Below the pieces are notes generated by a model. The model was not told the DNA's origin. It saw only the letters and a list, made by a program, of their open reading frames with translations, and ran no database searches. 7,317 bases of DNA, from NCBI GenBank assembly GCA_029253805.1, contig JAQWYU010000264.1, positions 1 through 7,317 of the forward strand, read 5' to 3'. This document shows positions 1 to 5,695 of this stretch, one piece after another (the first letter of the stretch is position 1; each line of letters starts with the position of its first letter). Both the position numbers and the translations under genes were made by a program. Source of the stretch: Flavobacteriaceae bacterium (GTDB lineage Bacteria; Bacteroidota; Bacteroidia; Flavobacteriales; Flavobacteriaceae).

Positions 1-680
1 CCCATTGTTTGCAATTCTCTTATTATGGAGGTAGAGCGCTTGACGCTAAGATCCCAGTTGTCAACTAAAATTCCATTTGAGTAAGGTTGACTATCTGTGT
101 GTCCTTCAATCATAGCTTCAAAATTTGGCTTATCTAAAATGACTTTAGCGACTTTATCTAATACACTTTTTGCTTTTTCAGTTACAATAAAACTACCGCT
201 TTTGAATAGTAATTTATCAGCAATTGAAATAAAAACTACTCCTTTTTCAACATTAATTTCAATATCAGGATCATCAATACCTACAGATTTTTTTAAACTA
301 GAAACAATAGCTAGAGTTACGCTGTCTTTTTTAGAAATTGCGTCTTGTAATCGATTGATTTTTGAGTCTCTTTCTTTTAAACTTTCAAGTGTTTTTTCTA
401 AGTTGTCTGCCCCTTTTGCAGTCAGCAGAGTTATTTCTTTTGTACTATTAATTAGCGCATCATTTGTTTTTCTAAGATCGGACAATTGATCCCTAAGAGC
501 GATTAAACTTGCATCAGCTACGGCTTTGTCAGACAAACAACTGTTTAGTTTTACTGTAGCAGTATTTAATAAATTTTCAGTATTTATTAATTTTTGTTGA
601 GCTGCCACTAATTCTTTCTTAGTTCCACATGAAACCAAAATAAATGAAGTAGTAAACAATATTGCATAAATTTTATTCAT
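1..680 (-). CDS. OmpA/MotB-family lipoprotein (C-terminus cut by window edge)
   Basis: Reading leftward from the ATG at 680, the frame stays open to the window edge, giving 226 complete codons, so the C-terminus is missing. Residues 1-17 are a lipoprotein signal peptide with the lipobox LVSC followed by G, so Cys18 should be lipidated. Residues about 20-125 are polar and helical with repeated Leu/Ile spacing, a probable coiled-coil spacer. From about residue 130 comes an OmpA-like peptidoglycan-binding domain: GHTD at 193-196 and NWDLS at 208-212 followed by KR with Arg215. Asp196 and Arg215 fit the diaminopimelate-binding pair known in this family, here with a few extra residues between them. 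By family analogy it is an outer-membrane lipoprotein holding the envelope to peptidoglycan. It lies 67 bp downstream of the glycosyltransferase on the same strand, so it may be co-transcribed or have its own promoter; no convincing promoter was found in the gap. Confidence 0.9.
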   Translation of the reverse strand, partial: MNKIYAILFTTSFILVSCGTKKELVAAQQKLINTENLLNTATVKLNSCLSDKAVADASLIALRDQLSDLRKTNDALINSTKEITLLTAKGADNLEKTLESLKERDSKINRLQDAISKKDSVTLAIVSSLKKSVGIDDPDIEINVEKGVVFISIADKLLFKSGSFIVTEKAKSVLDKVAKVILDKPNFEAMIEGHTDSQPYSNGILVDNWDLSVKRSTSIIRELQTM

Positions 681-747
681 TTTGATAGGTTTTATTAGTT
701 CAGTAAAATTATAAAATAAATACTTTAAAAGTTACTTTTTCAACTAA

Positions 748-1746
748 TTATTTATAAAGTTCACAATATCGTTTGATTTTTAGGACAAAATGTGACCAAA
801 CTATTGAAGGTAGTAAGTTGTTAGATTTTGTTGTTTTAATTGATTGTCTCCTTAATTTTACAAGTCTAGGAAGCGCTCTGTAAAAACTCCAGTGTGCTTT
901 TATAATTGCAAATGTGTGATTAAATTTACCTTGAAAAAAAAACTTTAATCCAGCAAGACCATCTAACAATAATCTCAAATAGATCACGATAATTAGTTGA
1001 TATTGACTATTTTTTACTAATGAATACAGGCTGTTTCTGAAGTTTAAATAGGTTTTTTTTGGGTTAGTGTTATCTAAACTAGCACCTCCAACATGATACA
1101 CTGTTGAATTTCCTATATATTCAATTTTATAGCCATTGTTTATTGCACGCCAGCATAAATCAATTTCTTCCATATGTGCAAAAAATGCATTGTCAAATCC
1201 TCCTAAATCTTTGAAACAAGTAGCACTGATGAATAAACATGCTCCAGAAGCCCAGAATATTTCAGTTCTATCATTATATTGTCCTCTATCCTCTTCAATA
1301 ATATTGAAAATACGACCTCTGCAATAGGGATAACCTAACATATCAATGAAACCACCTGCTGCACCAGCATATTCAAAATAGTTTTTCTTTTTGTAGTCCA
1401 ATATTTTTGGTTGAATTATATGAGTATTGTCTTCATTTTTAAAAACATCCATTATTGGAGATAGCCAGTTTTTTGTAACTTCAACATCAGAATTTAGTAA
1501 ACAATATACATCTGCCTTAATTAACTTTAAACTTTCGTTATAGCCAGCTGCAAATCCAAGGTTATGATTAAGTTGAATACAATTTATATTGGGATAATTT
1601 AATTCTAAAAACTTGACTGAAGAATCTGTAGAAGCATTGTCTACAACATAGATTTCATTATCACACGAGTATCTTACAACAGAAGGCAAAAAAACTTCTA
1701 GTAGTTTCTTTCCATTCCAATTAAGTATTACTATAGCTAGTTTCAA
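748..1746 (-). CDS. GT2 family glycosyltransferase (rhamnosyltransferase-like)
   Basis: A 332-residue family 2 glycosyltransferase (GT-A fold), expected to move a sugar from a nucleotide-sugar onto a surface glycan or lipid-linked acceptor on the cytoplasmic side; the sugar cannot be read from the sequence. Residues 4-12 are the typical opening strand AIVILNWNG. VVDNAST at 34-40 is the nucleotide-binding Asp region, and NSDVEV at 85-90 carries the DxD-like metal site (Asp87). GGFDNAFFAHMEEIDLCWR at 182-200 is the acceptor and catalytic-base region; the usual E-D pair is E-E (193-194) here. A hydrophobic stretch at about 250-271 may bind the membrane. The start is TTG, sharing bases with the TGA of the upstream nuclease-like gene. 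No in-frame ATG lies between the upstream part of that gene and this point, and homologous N-termini begin at this strand, so translational coupling is likely. The first in-frame residues upstream (KKDL) are readable without a stop, which matters for the frameshift idea in the findings. Confidence 0.9.
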   Translation of the reverse strand: MKLAIVILNWNGKKLLEVFLPSVVRYSCDNEIYVVDNASTDSSVKFLELNYPNINCIQLNHNLGFAAGYNESLKLIKADVYCLLNSDVEVTKNWLSPIMDVFKNEDNTHIIQPKILDYKKKNYFEYAGAAGGFIDMLGYPYCRGRIFNIIEEDRGQYNDRTEIFWASGACLFISATCFKDLGGFDNAFFAHMEEIDLCWRAINNGYKIEYIGNSTVYHVGGASLDNTNPKKTYLNFRNSLYSLVKNSQYQLIIVIYLRLLLDGLAGLKFFFQGKFNHTFAIIKAHWSFYRALPRLVKLRRQSIKTTKSNNLLPSIVWSHFVLKIKRYCELYK

Positions 1747-2198
1747 ATCTTTTTTTTGACATAACTCGGAAGTTCCTTTAAGAAATTGTAGATACCCAAA
1801 TTATGGTCTATAGTACAAAAATAATGATTTAATCCATTAGTGACCATTAAATATGAGGCTTTTAGTGTTAGATTATATCTAGCTATTTGGTCAAATGCTG
1901 ACTGAGAAATTTTCACTTTTGGGGCTTTACATTCAACAATAAGAAAAATACTGCCATCAGAGTTGTAAACTATAATATCATAACGTTTGTTAAGTCCATT
2001 TATTTTAACAACCTTTTCAACATTAATTAAATTTACGGGAAAATTCTTTTCATTAATCAAAAATTGAATACAATTTTGTCTCACCCATTCTTCTGGTTGA
2101 AGGACGACAAATTTTTTACGAATAACATCGAAAATATAAGTATTATTTTCGCTATTTTTGATTCTAAAATTATATGACGGAAAATTTAAATTTTTCAC
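1743..2198 (-). CDS. Stand-alone HsdR N-terminal-like PD-(D/E)XK nuclease domain protein
   Basis: A 151-residue protein resembling the N-terminal nuclease domain of type I restriction enzyme R subunits (HSDR_N class), with no helicase part. The expected catalytic set is visible: Glu61 in INVEK, Asp74 in KRYDIIV, Glu89-Cys90-Lys91 (the ExK) in LIVECKAP, and Gln104/Tyr108 in FDQIARYN, matching the QxxxY motif of RecB-like nucleases. It is therefore probably a metal-dependent nuclease or DNA-end-binding fold, but its substrate is unknown. The start is GTG at 2198: no in-frame ATG lies upstream and MKNLNFP fits the usual N-terminus of this family. It heads the leftward cluster with the glycosyltransferase, whose start overlaps this stop. 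holA diverges only 26 bp away, an arrangement I recall as common in Flavobacteriaceae. No HsdM or HsdS is present, so it should not be read as a restriction system. The C-terminus KKKI is encoded by an eight-A run. Confidence 0.85.
   Translation of the reverse strand: MKNLNFPSYNFRIKNSENNTYIFDVIRKKFVVLQPEEWVRQNCIQFLINEKNFPVNLINVEKVVKINGLNKRYDIIVYNSDGSIFLIVECKAPKVKISQSAFDQIARYNLTLKASYLMVTNGLNHYFCTIDHNLGIYNFLKELPSYVKKKI
1749..1755 (-). other. Candidate -1 ribosomal slippery heptamer (A AAA AAG)
   Basis: On the minus strand the nuclease-like gene ends GTC AAA AAA AAG ATT TGA. In its reading phase this contains A AAA AAG, the heptamer known from bacterial dnaX and several IS3-family elements as an efficient -1 frameshift site. 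After a -1 slip the next codons are GAT TTG AAA CTA, which is exactly the glycosyltransferase frame with no stop between. I see no strong downstream stem, only ACTA/TAGT arms, and no clear upstream Shine-Dalgarno stimulator. Function is inference from the motif and phase; the A run may simply encode lysines. Confidence 0.3.
2153..2160 (+). promoter_or_regulatory. Candidate -7 element (TAnnTTTG) for holA
   Basis: TATTTTTG matches the Bacteroidota -7 consensus TAnnTTTG exactly and lies about 65 bp before the holA ATG, inside the 5' part of the opposite nuclease-like gene. No TTG-type -33 element was seen at the usual 17-21 bp upstream, so this is a weak call in AT-rich sequence. It is listed because the 26-bp gap between the two start codons is too small to hold both promoters. 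Confidence 0.25.
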
Positions 2199-2224
2199 AC
2201 CACAAATTTGGTAATTTTTTTTGA

Positions 2225-3226
2225 ATGAGTTCTATTAATCAAATATTTTCTGAAATTAAAGATAACAAGTTGGCACCTATTTATTTTTTAATGGGTGAAG
2301 AAACTTATTATATTGATTTAATTTCGGATTATATTGAGGCACATGTACTTACTGAGCAAGAAAAAGGTTTTAATCAAGTTATTTTGTATGGTAAAGACGT
2401 TTCGGTTCAAGATATAATATCTCATGCTAAACGCTACCCCATGATGGCTGATCGACAAGTTGTTATTGTTAAGGAAGCGCAAAACCTTTCAAAAACAATT
2501 GATCAGCTAATTGATTACGTTAAGAATCCTCAAACCTCAACTGTTTTGGTGTTTAAATACAAATACAAAACATTAGACAAGAGAAAAGCCCTGTACAAAT
2601 CGTTGCTTAAATCAGCTGTTTTATTTGATAGTAAAAGGATATACGAAGATAAGGTCCCGTCCTGGATCCAAAATTTTTTAAAATCTAAGAGTGTATCAAT
2701 TACTCCAAAAGCAGCTCTTATGTTAACAGAGTTTTTAGGAAATGATTTAAGTAAAATTGTAAATGAATTAAATAAGTTAATAATTGTTATTGGAATTAAT
2801 AACCAAATAACACCTGAATTAGTTGAGCAAAATATAGGGATATCTAAAGACTTTAATAATTTTGAACTACAAAAATCACTTGGTAATTTAGATCATAAAA
2901 AAGCATATAAGATTGTAAATTATTTTGCACAAAATCCTAAACAACATCCATTCGTGTTAACAATCTCTATTTTGTACATGTATTTCACAAAATTGATGAA
3001 GCTTCACACTGTTGGAGTAAAGAATCCTACTATGTTATCAAAAACTTTAGGCGTAAATCCTTATTTTATTAATGAGTATATAGCTGTTTCAAAAAACTTT
3101 CCGATGAAACGTATTAGCGGAGTTTTAGAAACGCTACGTATATACGATTTAAAGAGCAAGGGTGTTGATTCTAACATAAGCGATAAAGACTTGTATAACG
3201 AACTTATCTATAACATTCTTAAATAA
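2225..3226 (+). CDS. holA: DNA polymerase III delta subunit (clamp loader)
   Basis: A 333-residue protein with the full-length layout of the delta subunit of the clamp-loader complex, which opens the beta sliding clamp and helps load it on primed DNA in the cytoplasm. The N-terminus carries the family pattern LAPIYFLMGEETYYID (residues about 16-31), the delta form of the degenerate AAA+ P-loop region. Further on are the typical stretches AKRYPMMADRQVVIVKEA (about 68-85) and STVLVFKYKYKTLDKRK (about 104-120). The middle ITPKAALMLTEFLGNDLSKIVNELNKL (about 159-185) is the helical domain II/III region, and a helical C-terminal collar domain follows. The ATG at 2225 is the first possible start, because an in-frame TGA lies directly before it. 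There is no Shine-Dalgarno. It diverges from the nuclease-like gene across 26 bp and converges on the glucokinase gene at its 3' end. Confidence 0.95.
   Translation: MSSINQIFSEIKDNKLAPIYFLMGEETYYIDLISDYIEAHVLTEQEKGFNQVILYGKDVSVQDIISHAKRYPMMADRQVVIVKEAQNLSKTIDQLIDYVKNPQTSTVLVFKYKYKTLDKRKALYKSLLKSAVLFDSKRIYEDKVPSWIQNFLKSKSVSITPKAALMLTEFLGNDLSKIVNELNKLIIVIGINNQITPELVEQNIGISKDFNNFELQKSLGNLDHKKAYKIVNYFAQNPKQHPFVLTISILYMYFTKLMKLHTVGVKNPTMLSKTLGVNPYFINEYIAVSKNFPMKRISGVLETLRIYDLKSKGVDSNISDKDLYNELIYNILK
2240..2268 (-). promoter_or_regulatory. Candidate promoter of the nuclease/glycosyltransferase cluster inside holA
   Basis: On the minus strand TTG (2268-2266) is followed after 18 bp by AATATTTG (2247-2240), seven of eight matches to TAnnTTTG. 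Transcription would start about 35 nt before the GTG at 2198. The element lies inside the first codons of holA, consistent with the very short divergent gap, but one mismatch and strong A/T bias make it tentative. Confidence 0.25.
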
Positions 3227-3260
3227 TCTATTTATATTCATAAATTTATTAAATCATGAA

Positions 3261-3281
3261 AATAATTATTTAATAATTATT
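3261..3281. terminator. A/T-only inverted repeat between convergent holA and glucokinase genes
   Basis: Two perfect 9-bp arms, AATAATTAT (3261-3269) and ATAATTATT (3273-3281), flank a 3-nt loop at the convergent junction. The repeat overlaps the last codons and the stop of the leftward glucokinase gene (stop at 3270-3272). Its position would suit a bidirectional terminator, but the stem has no G/C pair and no distinct U tract beyond the arms, so it may be weak or incidental. Confidence 0.3.
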
Positions 3282-4022
3282 GTAAAGTTGCTTTTTAGCA
3301 AATATGGCTGCCCCTACTATACCGGCATTATTTTTTAATTCAGCTGCTTTTACTGGAGTTTTAATTGTTATATACTCTCTAAATTTATTTATTTTTTTAC
3401 TAACACCTCCACCGATAATAATTAAGTCTGGATTAAATGTTTTTTCAATATGTTTTAAGAAAAAATTAACTCGTTTGCCCCAGGACTTAAAGCTCCATTC
3501 CTCTCTTTTTCTGGCGGAATCAGCAGCGAAATATTCCATTATATCCCCTTTTCGCCCATATAGTCTTCCTAACTCAAAATTAGATAGTAGCTGTCCGTTA
3601 AAAAATACCCCTGATCCTATACCAGTACCTAATGTTATGGTTATTACGAGCCCCATTTTATCTTTTCCAACTCCAAATTCCATCACACCCATAGCAGCGG
3701 CATCAGCATCATTGACAACGCAATAGTTATTGTTTGTTTTACTTTTAAAAAGATCGTCAACTTGAGTAAATTCCCATGAGGGATCTAAATTACCATAGTG
3801 CATCGCTTTTCCATTCTTTATTATTGTAGGGAATGAAACACCTATCTGACCTTTCCATTTAAACTCCTTAATAAATTCTATCATAGTGTTTGATACATTT
3901 TCAGGGGTTGCTGGTTTTGGAGTAGGAACTCGAAATCTTTCGCTTATAAGCTCACCAGTTATGGTGTCAACAATAGCTCCTTTTATTCCTGTTCCTCCTA
4001 TATCTATTCCTAATATTTCCAT
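3270..4022 (-). CDS. ppgK: Polyphosphate glucokinase-like ROK family kinase
   Basis: A 250-residue ROK-family sugar kinase of the short polyphosphate glucokinase type, expected to phosphorylate glucose to glucose 6-phosphate using polyphosphate and/or ATP in the cytoplasm. Seen from the ATG at 4022: LGIDIGGTGIKGAIVD (4-19) is the phosphate-1 loop. SFPTIIKNGKAMHYGNLDPSW (63-83) resembles the PpgK sugar/phosphate segment. VVNDADAAAMG (102-112) holds the catalytic base Asp105, and TLGTGIGSGVF (130-140) is the phosphate-2 loop. IIIGGGVSKKINKF (201-214) is the adenosine-region glycine motif. No CXCGXXGC zinc motif is present, as usual for PpgK. The family ELGH is ELGR here (150-153). A longer frame opens at a TTG at 4076, but it would overlap the upstream gene, and the glucokinase fold begins exactly at the ATG. 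It follows the helical hypothetical gene by 16 bp, so the two are probably one operon. Confidence 0.88.
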   Translation of the reverse strand: MEILGIDIGGTGIKGAIVDTITGELISERFRVPTPKPATPENVSNTMIEFIKEFKWKGQIGVSFPTIIKNGKAMHYGNLDPSWEFTQVDDLFKSKTNNNYCVVNDADAAAMGVMEFGVGKDKMGLVITITLGTGIGSGVFFNGQLLSNFELGRLYGRKGDIMEYFAADSARKREEWSFKSWGKRVNFFLKHIEKTFNPDLIIIGGGVSKKINKFREYITIKTPVKAAELKNNAGIVGAAIFAKKQLYNNY

Positions 4023-4038
4023 TTCAATGGTATTAATA

Positions 4039-4515
4039 TTATTTGTGAAGTTGTTTGAGTCTTTCTCGAAAATCAAATTGTAAGTCTTCGTGTAGTTTGA
4101 TTATTTTTTTTTCAATATTTTCAATTTGCTTTAAAAAAATTTTTGTCAGAGTAAGATTGTTACTTATTGAAGGATTAAGTGTTTTAAGTTTGTAACAATA
4201 ATATATTAGTAGTTCAACTTCAGTTTCTTTACTGTTAGAGTACCTGGCATATTTTTTCAATAAACGTAAAATTTTACGTACACTTTTTTTAATATAAAAA
4301 TAACTCTTCTTATTTATTTCTTCAAATAATTTATCGACTTGCTCTTTTATTCCATTAACATAAAAATCTTCATCTTCAGATTCAAATAACAAATAGGTGA
4401 GTAGTTCTTTGTTTTCAATTTTGAAACGTGCAAGCCTTAAGCATAATTCCCTTAAATAGTCTTCATCTAAAGTTTCTAATTCTTTTCTAAGTTGTATGAC
4501 TGTGGCAGCTTTCAT
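4039..4515 (-). CDS. Uncharacterised all-helical protein (possibly DUF6155 family)
   Basis: A 158-residue protein with no signal peptide or membrane segment and very rich in Lys, Glu and Leu, so probably an all-alpha cytoplasmic protein. Notable stretches are LRELCLRLARFKIENKELLTYLLFE (about 21-45), IKKSVRKILRLLKKYARYSNSKETEVELLIYYCYKL (about 75-110) and KLHEDLQFDFRERLKQL (about 140-156). From memory the ENKELLTYLLFE and LHEDLQFDY-like pieces recur in a Bacteroidota hypothetical family that I believe is called DUF6155; this is recollection, not a search. The ATG at 4515 is clear. It lies 16 bp upstream of the polyphosphate glucokinase-like gene on the same strand, so a link to sugar phosphorylation or polyphosphate is possible, but nothing in the protein itself indicates a function. 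Confidence 0.8.
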   Translation of the reverse strand: MKAATVIQLRKELETLDEDYLRELCLRLARFKIENKELLTYLLFESEDEDFYVNGIKEQVDKLFEEINKKSYFYIKKSVRKILRLLKKYARYSNSKETEVELLIYYCYKLKTLNPSISNNLTLTKIFLKQIENIEKKIIKLHEDLQFDFRERLKQLHK

Positions 4516-4552
4516 AATACTTGTAATAATACAATATTTTTGAGAAATAATT

Positions 4553-4560
4553 CAAATTTA
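4553..4560 (-). promoter_or_regulatory. Candidate -7 element (TAnnTTTG) for the helical protein/glucokinase pair
   Basis: On the minus strand TAAATTTG matches TAnnTTTG exactly and would start transcription roughly 33 nt before the ATG at 4515. No TTG is present at the usual distance upstream; the nearest candidates give gaps of about 9 and 30 bp. The call rests on the -7 match and its position only. Confidence 0.3.
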
Positions 4561-4630
4561 TAAGTTAATCAATGATGCTTAGTCCATTTGCAAATTTCTT
4601 ATAATTTTAAATTATTATTATTATGTTTTC

Positions 4631-4662
4631 TTGATTTGATTAATTCTATAATTGTACTTTTG
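4631..4662 (+). promoter_or_regulatory. Candidate promoter of the YdjM-like hydrolase gene
   Basis: TACTTTTG (4655-4662) is an exact TAnnTTTG match, preceded by TTG at 4631-4633 (21-bp spacing) or TTTG at 4635-4638 (16 bp). Transcription would begin only a few bases before the ATG at 4673, implying a very short or nearly absent leader. The element also argues against the in-frame TTG at 4652 as the start codon. Confidence 0.4.
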
Positions 4663-4672
4663 TTTGAATATT

Positions 4673-5695
4673 ATGGATTCAATTACTCAAATAGTGCTGG
4701 GAGCGGCTTGCGGTGAAGTCGTACTTGGAAAAAAAATAGGTAACCGTGCATTACTTTTTGGTGCAATAGGCGGTACTATTCCTGATTTAGATGTGTTTGT
4801 TGGTAAAATAATTTACAATAGCGAGATAGATTCTATGGCGTTTCATAGAGGGTTTATGCACTCATTTCTATTTGCTATTTTGGGAGCCTTTGTCTTTGGG
4901 TTTTTGGCTTTTTGGCTTTATAATCGTGGAAAACGTTTTGGTATGACTACTCAAAAGGATTGGGTTTGGTTATTTTTTGCATCAATTTTCACACATCCAA
5001 TTTTAGACTCTTTTACTGCTTATGGTACCCAGTTGTTTGCGCCTTTTTCAAATTATAGAGTTGCTTTTAATAATATCTCCGTAGCAGACCCAGTATATAC
5101 ACTTCCTTTTTTGGTGTTGTTAATAGTGGTTATGTTTTTCAAAAGAACTTCAACCAAGCGTCGTCTATTTTTAAAGCTAGGTTTAGGAGTTAGTTCTCTG
5201 TATATGACGTTAACACTGATTAATAAATGTTATGTCAACGGAGTTTACAAAAAAGCTTTGGAGGATGAGAAAATTAATTATTTGCGTTTTCAAACTCAAC
5301 CTACAATTTTGAATAATTTTTTGTGGTACGGAATTGCTGAAACAGAAACTGCTTATTTTGTTGGGTTTTATTCAATTTTGGATACTAAATCTACTATAAG
5401 TCGTTGGCACAAGTTGCCAAAGAATCATAATTTGATTAGTGATAATATTAAAGACTTAGAAACCCTTGCCTGGTTTAGTGGTGGGTACTACAATTTGAGT
5501 GAAACAGCAGATTCCAAAACTTATTTGTTTAAAGACCTAAGGTATCCGTTAATGGATGAAGAAGACCCTAACTCGACCATTTTTAAATTTAAAATCACCA
5601 AATCAGGTGACCGCTGGGAGGCTGCCCCGTTTTATGCCCCTAATGTTAACAGAAGTTCTTTAAACTCTTTTTGGGCACGTCTTAAAGGGATTTAA
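4673..5695 (+). CDS. YdjM/DUF457-like membrane metal-dependent hydrolase
   Basis: A 340-residue inner-membrane protein of the YdjM-like putative metal-dependent hydrolase family; the substrate of this family is not firmly known. Visible family motifs are MDSITQIVLGAACGE at the N-terminus, PDLD (37-40), FHRGFMHS (57-64), THPILDSFTAYGTQLF (107-122) and VADPVYTLP (137-145). The conserved Asp38/Asp40, His58, His63, His108, Asp112 and Asp139 are likely metal ligands. Hydrophobic segments lie at about 65-83, 97-110, 141-156 and 168-184. After about residue 185 comes a non-membrane C-terminal domain of some 155 residues containing WYGIAETETAYFVGFYSILD; I recall similar tails in Bacteroidota homologues, function unknown. 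The ATG at 4673 is chosen because the family N-terminus starts there; an upstream in-frame TTG at 4652 would add seven residues inside the likely promoter. Its stop overlaps the stop of the convergent PLP enzyme gene. Confidence 0.88.
   Translation: MDSITQIVLGAACGEVVLGKKIGNRALLFGAIGGTIPDLDVFVGKIIYNSEIDSMAFHRGFMHSFLFAILGAFVFGFLAFWLYNRGKRFGMTTQKDWVWLFFASIFTHPILDSFTAYGTQLFAPFSNYRVAFNNISVADPVYTLPFLVLLIVVMFFKRTSTKRRLFLKLGLGVSSLYMTLTLINKCYVNGVYKKALEDEKINYLRFQTQPTILNNFLWYGIAETETAYFVGFYSILDTKSTISRWHKLPKNHNLISDNIKDLETLAWFSGGYYNLSETADSKTYLFKDLRYPLMDEEDPNSTIFKFKITKSGDRWEAAPFYAPNVNRSSLNSFWARLKGI

Larger units (their letters stand above)
4516..4672. other. Divergent intergenic region with palindrome ATTTGCAAAT
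   Basis: This 157-bp gene-free stretch separates the leftward helical protein/glucokinase pair from the rightward membrane hydrolase. It holds the candidate -7 elements of both directions and, near its centre at 4586-4595, the perfect 10-bp palindrome ATTTGCAAAT, which could be an operator or chance. No RNA gene or small ORF of note was recognised. Confidence 0.4.

Noticed and set aside
97..489. Open frame of 130 codons on the plus strand
   Set aside because: It lies wholly antisense to the OmpA-type lipoprotein gene, whose frame gives a coherent signal peptide, spacer and OmpA domain; the plus-strand peptide looks like no family and is low in complexity.
727..739. AAAAGT-T-ACTTTT inverted repeat after the glycosyltransferase stop, as a terminator
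   Set aside because: The arms are six A/T-rich bases with a one-base loop, which cannot form a stable hairpin, and no T tract follows in the direction of transcription.
1136..1327. Plus-strand open frame of 63 codons opposite the glycosyltransferase
   Set aside because: Antisense to the conserved catalytic region of the GT2 gene, without supporting signals.
1760..1762. ATG on the minus strand just upstream of the glycosyltransferase TTG
   Set aside because: It is in the third frame, neither that of the nuclease-like gene nor that of the glycosyltransferase.
1743..2198. A type I restriction-modification or other defence system
   Set aside because: Only the HsdR N-terminal-like domain is present; no helicase, methyltransferase or specificity gene is in the window, and the neighbours are housekeeping or envelope genes.
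4023..4076. TTG at 4076 as an upstream start of the glucokinase-like gene
   Set aside because: It would overlap the upstream gene by 38 bp and add 18 residues of non-conserved sequence before the kinase fold; the ATG at 4022 fits both the family start and the 16-bp spacing.
3304..4083. Plus-strand open frames of 140 and 65 codons opposite the glucokinase gene
   Set aside because: Shadows of the ROK kinase gene; the minus-strand frame has all glucokinase motifs, and the plus-strand peptides are Pro/Ser/Ile-rich with no recognisable domain.
4652..4672. TTG at 4652 as start of the YdjM-like gene
   Set aside because: It lies inside the probable promoter and adds seven residues before the conserved MDSITQ start at 4673.
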